A DNA stretch of 50,608 bases from Patescibacteria group bacterium (GTDB taxonomy: Bacteria; Patescibacteriota; Microgenomatia; JAMCZE01), in assembly GCA_023485845.1 (NCBI GenBank), contig JAMCZE010000002.1, positions 1 through 50,608 of the forward strand, in the 5' to 3' direction. Both the position numbers and the translations under genes were made by a program. This document shows positions 14,393 to 23,425 of the stretch, piece after piece. The first letter of the stretch is position 1. The number at the start of each line of letters is the position of its first letter. The notes below the pieces were generated by a model that saw only the letters and a list, made by a program, of their open reading frames with translations, had not been told where the DNA came from and made no database searches.

Positions 14393-15806
14393 CGATTTTC
14401 TCAATAATATCACCATGTATCGACTGGTGTTGTACTTTTTACTGGCCCTGATCTTATGGGGCATGGTGATGAGCTTCTTTGGACTATTATCATTTAGCCC
14501 CCTAAGCCTAATTTTTTCCGTTGGGTTTTTAATTGCCGTTTCCTGGACCACCAATAAAGTTTTTGCCTGGGGTTTTAATGCGGTTACTAATTTGGAATCG
14601 GTTTACATCACGGCTTTAATTTTGGCTTTAATCATCACCCCGGCCAAAAGTCTCCATGACGTGGCCTTTTTGTTTTGGGCCGCCGTGTTGGCCATGGGCA
14701 GCAAATATATCCTGGCGATTGGCGGCAAACACCTGTTTAACCCGGCCGCCTTGGCCGTGGCGATCACGGCTTTAACAATTAACAGTTCCTCCTCTTGGTG
14801 GGTGGGAACCGCCGTGATGCTGCCGCTGGTCTTGGCGGGAGGACTGCTGGTGATTCGCAAAATCGACCGGGCCGATCTGGCATTTTCTTTTTTGGTGGCA
14901 TCTTTTCTGACAATCGGCATGGCAAGCATATTGCGTGGCACCGATTTAATAACCACCATCACAAAAACAATTATCGATTCTCCGTGGTTGTTTTTCATCG
15001 CCATTATGCTGACTGAGCCGCTGACCACCCCGCCGACTAAAAAACTGCAGGCGGTTTACGGCGCACTGGTCGGTTTGTTTTTCTATCCCCTCACCCCGGA
15101 GTTAGCACTGGTGGCCGGCAACGTTTTTTCCTATTTAGCTAGCCCGAAAGAAAAACTGTTTCTGACGCTTAAAGAAAAAATTCAGCTGGCCCCGGATGTT
15201 TATGATTTTGTTTATGAACCGGACAAGAAACTAAATTTTTCCGCTGGTCAATATCTGGAGTGGACTCTGACCCACCCCCGGCCGGACGACCGGGGCAACC
15301 GGCGCTATTTCACCCTGGCCTCTTCCCCCACCGAAAAAGATTTGAGAATTGGCGTGAAGTTTGACAAAGCCCGCTCCAGCAGTTTTAAAACCGCCCTGTT
15401 AAACAGCAATAACATTGTGGCTTCCCAGTTGGCCGGCGAATTCACTTTGTCCAAGGACCCCAATATTAAACTGGCCTTTGTCGCCGGGGGAATTGGCATC
15501 ACCCCGTTTCGCAGCATGATTAAATTTTTAACGGACGCCGGCCAGAAACGCGACATTGTTCTCTTTTATGCTAACAGCGCCGGGCAGGAGCCAGTCTATC
15601 GGGAAACCCTCGAAAAAATCCCGGTTAAATACATTACCGGACGCCTTAGCGACCGGGACATTGCCGAGGGCGCGCCGGATTGGAAAGAGCGGAAATTCTA
15701 TCTTTCCGGCTCCCACGCCATGGTTACCGGCGTGGAAGACACCCTAAGAAAAATGGGCCTGCCCCGTTCCCAAATCAAAACCGACTACTTCCCCGGCTTT
15801 GCCTAA
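14379..15806 (+). CDS. RnfD/NqrB-like membrane domain fused to an NAD(P)H-flavin reductase
   Basis: A 475-residue fusion. Residues 1 to about 250 are a multi-pass membrane domain with the RnfD/NqrB features HLFNPAALAVA and MLTEPLTTPPTKKLQAVYG. From about 255, a ferredoxin-reductase module has GQYLEWTL, RRYFTLASSP, LAFVAGGIGITPFRSM and a C-terminal KTDYFPGFA. The inside module would oxidise NAD(P)H, and the membrane part would pass electrons outward, here to the FMN protein encoded just upstream. The full Rnf or Nqr complex is absent, so the fusion probably works alone. It overlaps apbE by 14 nt. Confidence 0.85.
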   Translation: MKLIDDFLNNITMYRLVLYFLLALILWGMVMSFFGLLSFSPLSLIFSVGFLIAVSWTTNKVFAWGFNAVTNLESVYITALILALIITPAKSLHDVAFLFWAAVLAMGSKYILAIGGKHLFNPAALAVAITALTINSSSSWWVGTAVMLPLVLAGGLLVIRKIDRADLAFSFLVASFLTIGMASILRGTDLITTITKTIIDSPWLFFIAIMLTEPLTTPPTKKLQAVYGALVGLFFYPLTPELALVAGNVFSYLASPKEKLFLTLKEKIQLAPDVYDFVYEPDKKLNFSAGQYLEWTLTHPRPDDRGNRRYFTLASSPTEKDLRIGVKFDKARSSSFKTALLNSNNIVASQLAGEFTLSKDPNIKLAFVAGGIGITPFRSMIKFLTDAGQKRDIVLFYANSAGQEPVYRETLEKIPVKYITGRLSDRDIAEGAPDWKERKFYLSGSHAMVTGVEDTLRKMGLPRSQIKTDYFPGFA

Positions 15807-15852
15807 AACTTTTTTCAGCCAGTTTTCAGGAAAAAGAGTAGAATATGGGACT

Positions 15853-16503
15853 ATGAAAGTGTTAGTGGTGGAAGACGAGCATCAGATTGCCAATTCGATT
15901 AAACGGGGATTGGAGCAGGAAGGCATGGTGGTGGATGTCGCCTATGACGGCACCCAGGGCTATGACTTAGCTGCCGCCGAGGAACACGACGTCATTGTTT
16001 TAGATATTCTTTTGCCCGGTCTGGACGGCAGGGAAATTTGCCGCCGGCTGCGCGCCGAGAAAAACCACACCCCGATCTTAATGCTCACCGCCAAAGGCCA
16101 GTTGGAAGACAAAGTGGCCGGACTCAACTCCGGCGCCGACGATTATTTGATCAAACCCTTTGCTTTTGAAGAACTGCTGGCACGGATCCGGGCCTTGGGC
16201 CGCCGTCCCGCCAGTGCTTTCGGCCAGGAGCTTAAAACCGGCGACCTCACCCTTAACCCCGTGACTTTCGAGGTGAAACTTAATGATAAACCAATCACCT
16301 TTTCCCGCAAGGAATTTTCCCTGCTGGAATATTTAATGCGCCACCCCGGCAAGCTTTTGTCCAAAGACCAGATTATTGCCCACGTTTGGGACTATGAGGC
16401 CGACATTTTGCCTAACACGGTTGAAGTCTATATCGGCTATCTGCGCAAAAAGCTCCCTAATTTAATTCACACCGCCCGCGGGTTTGGGTATAAACTAGGT
16501 TAA
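15853..16503 (+). CDS. OmpR/PhoB-family response regulator
   Basis: A 216-residue regulator. The receiver domain has acidic residues E7/D8, the phosphorylated Asp51 (VIVLDILLPGLDG), and Lys in YLIKPF. The C-terminal winged helix has FSRKEFSLLEYLMRHPGKLLS, VEVYIGYLRKK and GFGYKL. ATG 15853 fits the receiver start. It follows the flavin cassette by 46 nt in the same direction and precedes its kinase by 1 nt. It may control the cassette, but no operator can be shown. Confidence 0.92.
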   Translation: MKVLVVEDEHQIANSIKRGLEQEGMVVDVAYDGTQGYDLAAAEEHDVIVLDILLPGLDGREICRRLRAEKNHTPILMLTAKGQLEDKVAGLNSGADDYLIKPFAFEELLARIRALGRRPASAFGQELKTGDLTLNPVTFEVKLNDKPITFSRKEFSLLEYLMRHPGKLLSKDQIIAHVWDYEADILPNTVEVYIGYLRKKLPNLIHTARGFGYKLG

Positions 16504-16504
16504 T

Positions 16505-17527
16505 ATGTTTAATGCCGCCAGAATTAAACTGACCGCCTGGTATCTTCTAATTATCATGCTGATTAGTGTGATTTTTAGCGCCGTGATTTTTCTCGGCGCC
16601 ACTAGAGAATTGGGTCGGTTTGAACGGGCAGCGGTGCTGCATCGGGTGCGTGCCTCTTCCGATGAGGAATTTTTAATCTTAATTCCCACCCCGCCCCAGG
16701 GTCTGCCGGCCCTGGACCCGGCTATTGTTGACCAGGCCCGGGCGCGTTTGATTTTGGCTTTAGTGCTAATTAACCTTGGCATTCTTGCTGTTTCCGGCGC
16801 CGCCGGCTATTTTTTGGCCGGAAAAACTCTGGAGCCGATTGCCGCCATGATGGAGGAACAAAGCCGGTTTGTGGCCGATGCCTCCCACGAACTGCACACT
16901 CCCTTGACCGCGCTAAAAACCGCCACCGAGGTGACTCTGCGGGACAAGGCCCTCACCCTGAAAGGGGCCAAACAGTCGCTAAAAGAAAATCTGGAAGAAG
17001 TTAATTCGCTCCAATCACTGTCGGACAGTCTGCTGCGTCTCACCAAACTGAAAGAAAGCACTGGTAACTTTCAAACAGTCTCCCTAGTAGAAGTGTTGAC
17101 GGCGGCGCAGAAAAAAGTGGCCGCATTAGCTGACCAAAAACACATTAAAATTAACGCTGATTATAAGAACTACTTTATTCTTGCCGATAAAGACAGTTTG
17201 ACTGAATTGTTTGTCACCCTGTTAGACAACGCCATTAAATATAGCAATAACAACACCGTTGTCCGGCTAACCGCCGGCAAAACCGACCATCATGTGGCCG
17301 TGGCGGTGGCAGACCAGGGCGTGGGCATTGCCCAGGAAGACCTGCCGCATATTTTTGACCGGTTCTTTCGGGCGGACAAATCCCGCACCGGCAATCGGGC
17401 CCACGGTTATGGCCTGGGCCTTTCCATTGCCAAAAAAATTGCCCAGGCCCATAATGGAACCATTGAGGTGAAAAGCGCCTTTAATCAGGGCGCCACTTTC
17501 ACCGTCAAATTGCCAGTCATTATTTAA
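16505..17527 (+). CDS. Sensor histidine kinase
   Basis: A 340-residue membrane kinase. Two transmembrane segments (WYLLIIMLISVIFSAVIFLG; LILALVLINLGILAVSGAAGYFLAG) enclose a short outer loop of about 45 residues, so sensing is probably in or near the membrane. The H-box is DASHELHTPLTALKT (His128), followed by an N-box LLDNAIKYSNN, G1 DQGVGIA, F-box FDRFFRADKSR and G2 GYGLGLSIAKK. It is paired with the response regulator immediately upstream. The final residues are typical, so the gene is complete. Confidence 0.93.
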   Translation: MFNAARIKLTAWYLLIIMLISVIFSAVIFLGATRELGRFERAAVLHRVRASSDEEFLILIPTPPQGLPALDPAIVDQARARLILALVLINLGILAVSGAAGYFLAGKTLEPIAAMMEEQSRFVADASHELHTPLTALKTATEVTLRDKALTLKGAKQSLKENLEEVNSLQSLSDSLLRLTKLKESTGNFQTVSLVEVLTAAQKKVAALADQKHIKINADYKNYFILADKDSLTELFVTLLDNAIKYSNNNTVVRLTAGKTDHHVAVAVADQGVGIAQEDLPHIFDRFFRADKSRTGNRAHGYGLGLSIAKKIAQAHNGTIEVKSAFNQGATFTVKLPVII

Positions 17528-18771
17528 GAGATTTAATTAGAATATAAAGCGTATAATGTTATCACGCGAGAGGTCAAGACTAACGAATTATGAGAGAACC
17601 AGGGTATGATATAGGTGAAGCAGAGGACAATACCGACGAGTCTGCTAGAAGAATTTCTGAAGCTGATTACTCCGGTTGTTGGCAAGAAAAAGAGTTTCCC
17701 AAGAGAACAACTTTGAATCTAAGTCGTTACTATAAATGGGACCAGCCACCCGAAGCTCTTAAGCAATTAGCCTACCGTGGCGATGCAGAAATAATCGACG
17801 CCAGAGACTGGCAGGGAAACATCATCCCCGGAACCCACGAAGTTAAGTATAAAATTGACGTGGAAAAATTGGGGTTGCCAACAAGCTTTCCTGTGAGTGA
17901 ATTCCAAAATGTAGGTTTTCTCCTCGCCTATTATGACATTTACAAAAAAATGGAGATTGATCCCGGTCAAAAAAAACAGGTTTTGGGCGTGATTTTGCAA
18001 ACAGCCGCCTCAAAAATACTGGACACAACTGAAGAACTTCGCAGGGCAAAAATTGTTCGGACAAAAGAGCATTATATTTCTGAAGACCGCCGAATGGAAA
18101 TCTTCGAGCCCTGGTTAAAGGACAATAATTATTTGTATGCTCTTTCCGAGCTTCGTGAGCGATTTCCTGAACTTGCAGGGGATACAGATAAAGATGTTAT
18201 TGTTAAAACAAGAGAAGAACTTGAGAGGGCAATTCTAGAGAGAGCAAAAAATGACGAAGTCAAAGCTGAAATGCTGGGGAAACTGGATGATGACGTAGGA
18301 GGATATAGCGTAGGGGAAGATTTAACTCCCCACGCAATCCTTTTTTATGATGACTGGGTTGATAGTCGTTTTATAAATGGGGTGATTCCAGCAGGTTTTG
18401 CCAAGGGGACAATTCGTGTTGCGGGCGGAGGGGCAGATAAGGACGCGCCGGCTCTGATCGAATTATATAGAGATGGTAAGGCAAAACTTAAACCACTAAC
18501 TTCACAACTAAGGACTTTCCTTTATATACCGCCTAACATGACGAATGCTTACCTTGTTCGTGTCCCGGCAATTACCCCAGAGATTGCTCAGCTCGAGTCT
18601 AGGGGGGGCTTAGTATTGTCCGAAGATTCCAATTGTAGATCACAAGACAGGCTTAGCCTAATCTTTTGCGAGCGAACGGACGCTTTACATCCAACTAAAA
18701 TGCCAGAGAGGCTGGACCGTTCTTTCGGAAAGGATAAATATGTGTTATTAAAAAATGGCGACCAGAAATTG

Positions 18772-19312
18772 AGTGACACTCCTCGCAGCAAGCTGCGAGG
18801 CATCTGCATTGCTAAAATAGCCTGAGTTGGTCTTTTGATATTTGGACATAGTCTTTTGGTCTTCCTTGGTTTCTGATGTACTTTTGGATGACTGTCTCAG
18901 AATTGCTTCGTCCTACTGAATTTACGAAATACCCGTCAGTCCAAAACTGGGCTCCCCAAAGGCTTTCCCTCAACCCGGCAACTCGTTTGAGAAGTTCCCG
19001 GGCCAGGATACTTTTGACCGTTCTGGCAATTTTGGTAGGAGAATATGTAGGCACTGACTGGATCAAAAAATGGACATGATCACCGTCGGCCCCAATCTCC
19101 ACAAAATGCATCTCGTACCTTTGGGAAATTTCCTGACAGATCTGTTTTAGTTGGGCATCCACCTCTGTCGAGATCACGAGTTGCCTTCCCTTGGCCACAC
19201 AAACCAGATGGTACAAAAGCACCGAGACATTGTGCGCTTTGTGTATGTAGATACTCACGCATACAATTTTACCCTCTCGCGGCAAAGCCGCGGGGAATGA
19301 ACCCTAAAAGAG
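18772..19312 (-). mobile_element. IS200-like element, copy 2 (541 bp)
   Basis: Same length, ends and hairpins as copy 1, with target TGAAT (ATTCA on + at 19313-19317). The transposase frame is identical to copy 1, which indicates recent spread. It lies antisense to the interrupted gene. Confidence 0.92.
18812..19258 (-). CDS. tnpA: TnpA, IS200-type HUH/Y1 transposase (copy 2)
   Basis: 148 residues, identical in protein sequence to the copy at 10433-10879: HUH motif GDHVHFLIQS and tyrosine helix VIQKYIRNQG. GTG start at 19258 by the same reasoning. Complete and probably active. Confidence 0.93.
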   Translation of the reverse strand: MSIYIHKAHNVSVLLYHLVCVAKGRQLVISTEVDAQLKQICQEISQRYEMHFVEIGADGDHVHFLIQSVPTYSPTKIARTVKSILARELLKRVAGLRESLWGAQFWTDGYFVNSVGRSNSETVIQKYIRNQGRPKDYVQISKDQLRLF

Positions 19313-19472
19313 ATTCAAATGACGCCTAAAGACAGAAAAGATTGGGAAGTGAAGTTTCGCAGATATGGGACAAATCAAAATGAAACCTCCAGGCCCAACA
19401 TTCCTTTCCCTAATGAACCCCATCTCAATTGGACTTTCGGGGAATCATAAACAGACTTCCCAGCACAATATT

Positions 19473-19501
19473 TTGAGTTAGAACAGAAACTAAAGTATAA
19501 T
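19473..19501 (+). promoter_or_regulatory. Promoter of a leaderless small gene
   Basis: TTGAGT (19473-19478), a 17-nt spacer and a perfect TATAAT (19496-19501), with GTG exactly 6 nt later at 19508. Confidence 0.75.
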
Positions 19502-19507
19502 TCCTTT

Positions 19508-19678
19508 GTGAACAAAACGACAGCGACAATATTTCAAGGCTATAGAAAAATGTCCGGGGAAGAAAAAATCCGGCTGGGGATGAAATTATCCGCCGCCGTT
19601 CGGGAAATGCGCCGGGCCGGAGCCATCGCCACAAAAACCACAAACCAATTCGGCCAGTTATGGACCTTGGCCAAATAA
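19508..19678 (+). CDS. Small hypothetical protein (56 aa)
   Basis: GTG at 19508 opens a frame starting MNKTTATIFQGYRKMSGEEK, followed by IRLGMKLSAAVREMRRAGA and ending TNQFGQLWTLAK. It is basic, soluble and mostly helical, with no known family. The gene is supported by a textbook promoter at 19473-19501 with the 6-nt leaderless spacing. It could be a small DNA- or RNA-binding protein; this is a guess from charge only. Confidence 0.6.
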   Translation: MNKTTATIFQGYRKMSGEEKIRLGMKLSAAVREMRRAGAIATKTTNQFGQLWTLAK

Positions 19679-19732
19679 AATTGTGGAGTTTATTTAAGCA
19701 TTCTTTCAGGTTGGTTAAATTAAAATCAGACT

Positions 19733-20968
19733 ATGGGAAAAATTAAAGCGGTTTTGGCTGGCCATAAAAGACTGGCCATTTTAATTTTAGTCTTACTATT
19801 AGGACTTGGTGGCTGGTGGAAGCTTCACCAAGGCAGCAGCAGCCAGCCGCAATACCAAACAACCACAGTGCAAAAAGGAACGATTGTCGTCACCGTTTCC
19901 GGTTCAGGCAACGTGTCCACCGCTAACAGCGCCCAGGTGACCACGGAGGCCTCCGGGGTGGTCACCAAAATTTATGTTCAAAATGGTGATAATGTTCAAA
20001 CCGGCGCCCCCATTGCCGCTCTCACTCTTGATTTGGAAGGCCAACAACGCAACGCCGCTGCCCTGGCCAGCTATAACAGTGCCAAGGATAACCTTTATAG
20101 TCTGCAGTCAACAATGTTGACCAAGTGGAACACCTATATGGGTTTGGCCCAAAACTCCACCTACCAAAAATCCGACGGCAGTCCCAACACCGACAATCGC
20201 ACCCTGCCGCAGTTTGTCAGCCCCCAGGATGATTGGCTAGCCGCTGAGGCAACTTACACCAACCAACAAAACAGCGTCACCCAGGCGGCCCTGGCCTACC
20301 AACAAGCTTCCCCGGTGATTTATGCTCCCATTTCCGGAACGGTCACCGGGCTGGGACTGCAAATCGGCTCGGTCATCACCGCCCAATCCAACGCCAATGG
20401 CGGCTCGGCTGCCCAAAAAATCGCCAGCGTCGTCACCTCGGCCACTCCGACGGTGACAGTTAACCTCACCGAGGTGGATGAGCCAAAAGTGAAAATTGGC
20501 GATGATGCGACTTTAACTTTTGACGCATTTCCCAACAAAACTTTCACCGGTAAAGTGATTAGCATTGACACGGTTGGCGCCGTTTCCTCCGGCGTCACCA
20601 CCTATCCAGCCGTGATTAAACTGGACTACACCGCCAACGACATTCTTACCAATATGAACACCCAGGCCAACATCATCACCGCCACCAAATCCGATGTTCT
20701 GTTGGTTCCCAATGCCGCCGTGACAACCAGTAACGGTCAGAGCACCGTGCGAATGTTGCAAAACGGTCAGGAACAAACCGTGTCGGTGGAAACGGGACTG
20801 GCTTCCGCCACCCAAACAGAAATTACCTCGGGACTCTCCGAGGGCGACACGGTGATCACTAATGTTTTGTCTTCGGGCGCCGCCGGCAGCCGGAGCACCA
20901 CCTCGGTGTTTGGCGGTGGGGGCGGTTTTGGCGGTGGGGGCGGGGTGAGAGTCCTTCGCGGAGGATAA
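19733..20968 (+). CDS. MacA/HlyD-type membrane fusion protein
   Basis: A 411-residue periplasmic-adaptor-type protein. An N-terminal membrane anchor (LAILILVLLLGLGGWWKL) precedes the biotinyl-lipoyl-like hairpin (TVQKGTIVVTVSGSGNVS, EASGVVTKIYVQNGDNVQTGAPI), a helical linker, a second lipoyl half (PVIYAPISGTVTGLGLQIGSVI), a beta-barrel (VDEPKVKIGDDATLTFDAFPNKTFTGKV) and a membrane-proximal domain. The tail is glycine-rich (FGGGGGFGGGGG). It starts the MacAB-like efflux operon; ATG is 6 nt after TAAAAT (19721-19726). In a cell with a single membrane the partner outer channel would be absent, so its role may differ from E. coli MacA. Confidence 0.9.
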   Translation: MGKIKAVLAGHKRLAILILVLLLGLGGWWKLHQGSSSQPQYQTTTVQKGTIVVTVSGSGNVSTANSAQVTTEASGVVTKIYVQNGDNVQTGAPIAALTLDLEGQQRNAAALASYNSAKDNLYSLQSTMLTKWNTYMGLAQNSTYQKSDGSPNTDNRTLPQFVSPQDDWLAAEATYTNQQNSVTQAALAYQQASPVIYAPISGTVTGLGLQIGSVITAQSNANGGSAAQKIASVVTSATPTVTVNLTEVDEPKVKIGDDATLTFDAFPNKTFTGKVISIDTVGAVSSGVTTYPAVIKLDYTANDILTNMNTQANIITATKSDVLLVPNAAVTTSNGQSTVRMLQNGQEQTVSVETGLASATQTEITSGLSEGDTVITNVLSSGAAGSRSTTSVFGGGGGFGGGGGVRVLRGG

Positions 20969-20973
20969 ATTTT

Positions 20974-21690
20974 ATGGCCACCCCAATTATCAAAACCGAC
21001 CATATTTCCAAGGTCTATCGGATGGACGGCACGCAAACGGTGGCCTTATCCGACATTTCTTTTGAGATTGCCAAAGGAGAATTTGTGGCCATTATGGGGC
21101 CTTCTGGCTCCGGCAAGTCCACCTTAATGCATATTCTTGGGGCCCTGGACCGGCCCACGGCCGGAACTTATCTTCTTAATAATCAAAATGTTGAGAAATT
21201 GTCCGACGACCAATTGGCCGATATCCGCAACCGGGAAATTGGTTTTATCTTTCAGGCCTATAACCTACTCCCCCGCACCAGCTCTTTGGCCAATGTGATG
21301 CTGCCGATGACCTATGGGGGAATTCCCGCCAAGGGTCGGGCGGACAAAGCCAAAAAGTTTTTAACCATGGTGGGGCTGGGCGACCGGATGGACCACACCA
21401 GCAACCAACTGTCCGGTGGTCAACAACAGCGGGTGGCCATTGCCCGAGCGCTGGTGATGGACCCGGCCATTCTTTTAGCCGATGAGCCCACTGGTAACAT
21501 TGCCTCTGATCAAGCGGCAGAAATCATGGCCATTTTTCAACAACTTAATGAAGATGAAGGCCACACCATTGTGATGATCACTCACGAGCCAGATATCGCC
21601 CAGCATGCCCAGCGGATCATCCATGTTAAAGACGGCAAAATTGTCGGTGACAGCCGTGCCCACAAACAAAGGAAGGCCAGGAAAAAATGA
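20974..21690 (+). CDS. MacB/LolD-type ABC transporter ATPase
   Basis: A 238-residue ATPase with Walker A GPSGSGKST, Q-loop IFQAYNLLPR, signature LSGGQQQR, Walker B ILLADEPTG and H-loop MITHEPD. The YNLLPRTSSLANVMLPM segment is typical of the MacB/LolD/FtsE branch. It is the second gene of the efflux operon: 5 nt after the fusion protein and overlapping the permease by 4 nt. The C-terminus (HKQRKARKK) is strongly basic. Confidence 0.95.
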   Translation: MATPIIKTDHISKVYRMDGTQTVALSDISFEIAKGEFVAIMGPSGSGKSTLMHILGALDRPTAGTYLLNNQNVEKLSDDQLADIRNREIGFIFQAYNLLPRTSSLANVMLPMTYGGIPAKGRADKAKKFLTMVGLGDRMDHTSNQLSGGQQQRVAIARALVMDPAILLADEPTGNIASDQAAEIMAIFQQLNEDEGHTIVMITHEPDIAQHAQRIIHVKDGKIVGDSRAHKQRKARKK

Positions 21691-22922
21691 TGGACTATTT
21701 AGAAATGTTTTCGGAAAGCCTGAAAACCATGGCGGCGAATAAGATGCGCACCGGGTTGGCAATGTTGGGCATTATTATCGGCATCGGCAGCGTGATCGCC
21801 CTGGTATCCTTGGGCCAGGCCACTTCACAATCGATTCAAAATCAAATCGAATCATTGGGGGCCAATTTGTTAACCGTGGAACCAGGGGCAGCCCGAACCG
21901 GCGCGGTGCGCGGTGCCGCCGGCGGCAGCACCACTCTAACCAATGACGACGCCACCGCCATTAGTAACGCGATTTCCTCCGGACAGATTAACACTGTTCA
22001 AACCGTTTCCCCAGAAGTGTCCCGCCGGGCCCAGGTGACCACCGGGGCCAGCAATACTAACACTCAGGTGATTGGCGTTACCCCGGCTTACGCCACTGTT
22101 CACAAAGTGGACATTGCCTCCGGCAGTTTCATCACCCAGCGGGATGTGGACGGACTCGCCCGGGTGGCCGTGGTTGGACCGCAAGTGGTTTCCGACCTTT
22201 TTGGTGACGGGGCCGACCCGGTGGGCCAAACCATCAAGATTAACGGGCAAACATTAATCATCAACGGCATCACTGTGTCCAAGGGTGGCTCGGGATTTTC
22301 CAACCAGGACGACATTGTTTATGTTCCTCTAACGACTGCCCAAAAGGAATTATTTGGTGTTTCCTATTTAGGATCAATCGCCTTAGAAGCTAAAAGCTCG
22401 GATGTGATGACTGATGCTCAAAATCAAGTGGGCTATTTTCTGCTGGCCCGGCATAACATCAGCGATCCCACCCAAGCGGACTTCTCCATTTTATCCCAAC
22501 AGGACATCTTAAACACCGCCAGCAGCGCCACCGGCACTTTCACTGCTCTTTTGGCCGGCATTGCTGCCATTTCCCTTTTGGTTGGCGGCATCGGGATTAT
22601 GAACATTATGCTGGTCACTGTCACCGAACGAACGCGGGAAGTTGGTCTGCGCAAGGCGCTGGGGGCAAAAAAAGCCACCGTGGTGGCCCAATTTCTCATT
22701 GAGGCGATTATCCTTACCGTCTCCGGCGGCATTGTCGGGGTTGGGCTGGGAATCGTTGCCTCTTATATTATTGCCAATTTAACCAGCTTCCCATTTATCA
22801 TTTCCCTGCCGGCAATCCTGTTAGCCTTTTTTGTTTCCGCCGGCATCGGCATTATTTTTGGCTGGTACCCGGCGAAGAAAGCGTCCGATTTACAACCGAT
22901 TGAAGCTTTGCGGTATGAATGA
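21687..22922 (+). CDS. MacB-type ABC transporter permease
   Basis: A 411-residue permease with an N-terminal helix (MRTGLAMLGIIIGIGSVIALVSLG), a large outer MacB_PCD domain with GVTPAYATVHKVDIASGSFI, and three C-terminal helices. It has the FtsX signature GGIGIMNIMLVTVTERTREVGLRKALGAK and ends GWYPAKKASDLQPIEALRYE. It completes the MacAB-type exporter, which pumps peptides, antibiotics or lipids. Overlap with the ATPase gene is 4 nt (ATGA). Confidence 0.94.
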   Translation: MMDYLEMFSESLKTMAANKMRTGLAMLGIIIGIGSVIALVSLGQATSQSIQNQIESLGANLLTVEPGAARTGAVRGAAGGSTTLTNDDATAISNAISSGQINTVQTVSPEVSRRAQVTTGASNTNTQVIGVTPAYATVHKVDIASGSFITQRDVDGLARVAVVGPQVVSDLFGDGADPVGQTIKINGQTLIINGITVSKGGSGFSNQDDIVYVPLTTAQKELFGVSYLGSIALEAKSSDVMTDAQNQVGYFLLARHNISDPTQADFSILSQQDILNTASSATGTFTALLAGIAAISLLVGGIGIMNIMLVTVTERTREVGLRKALGAKKATVVAQFLIEAIILTVSGGIVGVGLGIVASYIIANLTSFPFIISLPAILLAFFVSAGIGIIFGWYPAKKASDLQPIEALRYE

Positions 22923-22937
22923 AGGAGGTGATAAGTT

Positions 22938-23363
22938 ATGAAGAGTTCAATAGTAATCGCCATTGCCGTGGTTGTTTTGGTGATTGGCGCCGGCGGGGGA
23001 TTTTTTGCCGGAATGAAATATCAACAGAGCAAACAACCAAGTTTCAACTTCCAACAAAACAATGGGGCCACAAGAGGATTATTTCGGTCCGGGGCCAATG
23101 GCGCCGGGGCCAACGCCAGTGCAGTGACAGGAAACATCATTTCCGCCAGTGCTGACAGCATCACGGTCCAGCTGGCCGACGGCAGCAGCAAAATCGTTCT
23201 GATTTCGCCGTCAACCACTTTGGAAAAAGGGGCGACGGCATCAGCCAGTGATTTGCAAACCGGGGAGCGCGTGGCCGCTTTCGGAACGACCAATTCCGAT
23301 GGCAGTGTGACCGCCACCAATGTCCAAATTAATCCCGTGATGCGAACCCAACCGCGACAATAA
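22938..23363 (+). CDS. Membrane-anchored DUF5666-like protein
   Basis: A 141-residue protein with an N-terminal anchor (IVIAIAVVVLVIGAGGGFFAGMKY), a disordered Asn/Gly/Ala linker, and one beta domain (ASAVTGNIISASADSITVQLADGSSKIVLISPST) typical of DUF5666. A strong GGAGGTGATAAG ribosome site precedes ATG 22938. It is the last gene of the efflux operon, closed by the terminator at 23385-23408. The function is unknown; the operon suggests a role at the cell surface near the exporter. Confidence 0.8.
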   Translation: MKSSIVIAIAVVVLVIGAGGGFFAGMKYQQSKQPSFNFQQNNGATRGLFRSGANGAGANASAVTGNIISASADSITVQLADGSSKIVLISPSTTLEKGATASASDLQTGERVAAFGTTNSDGSVTATNVQINPVMRTQPRQ

Positions 23364-23384
23364 GAAAGCGGTAATTCTATAAGA

Positions 23385-23408
23385 CCCCGGCCCCAAGCCG
23401 GGGTTTTT
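23385..23408 (+). terminator. Rho-independent terminator after the efflux operon
   Basis: CCCCGGC-CCCAA-GCCGGGG stem-loop followed directly by TTTTT. The 7-bp GC stem is perfect. It lies 22 nt after the stop of the DUF5666-like gene. Confidence 0.92.
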
Positions 23409-23425
23409 GGTGCTAACATTAATTT

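Larger units (their letters stand above)
17590..19450 (+). pseudogene. Unknown protein gene split by an IS200-like element
   Basis: The 5' part (17590-18771, 394 codons) and 3' part (19313-19450, 45 codons plus stop) form one frame of 439 residues once the 541-bp element is removed and ATTCA kept: GDQKL-IQMTPKDRKDWEVKF. The protein is soluble and charged, with a mixed alpha/beta pattern and no known motif. It appears only here, between the two-component system and the efflux operon. In the present sequence the frame runs into the IS right end and would finish with DTPRSKLRGICIAKIA. The start ATG has no clear ribosome site. Confidence 0.75.
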
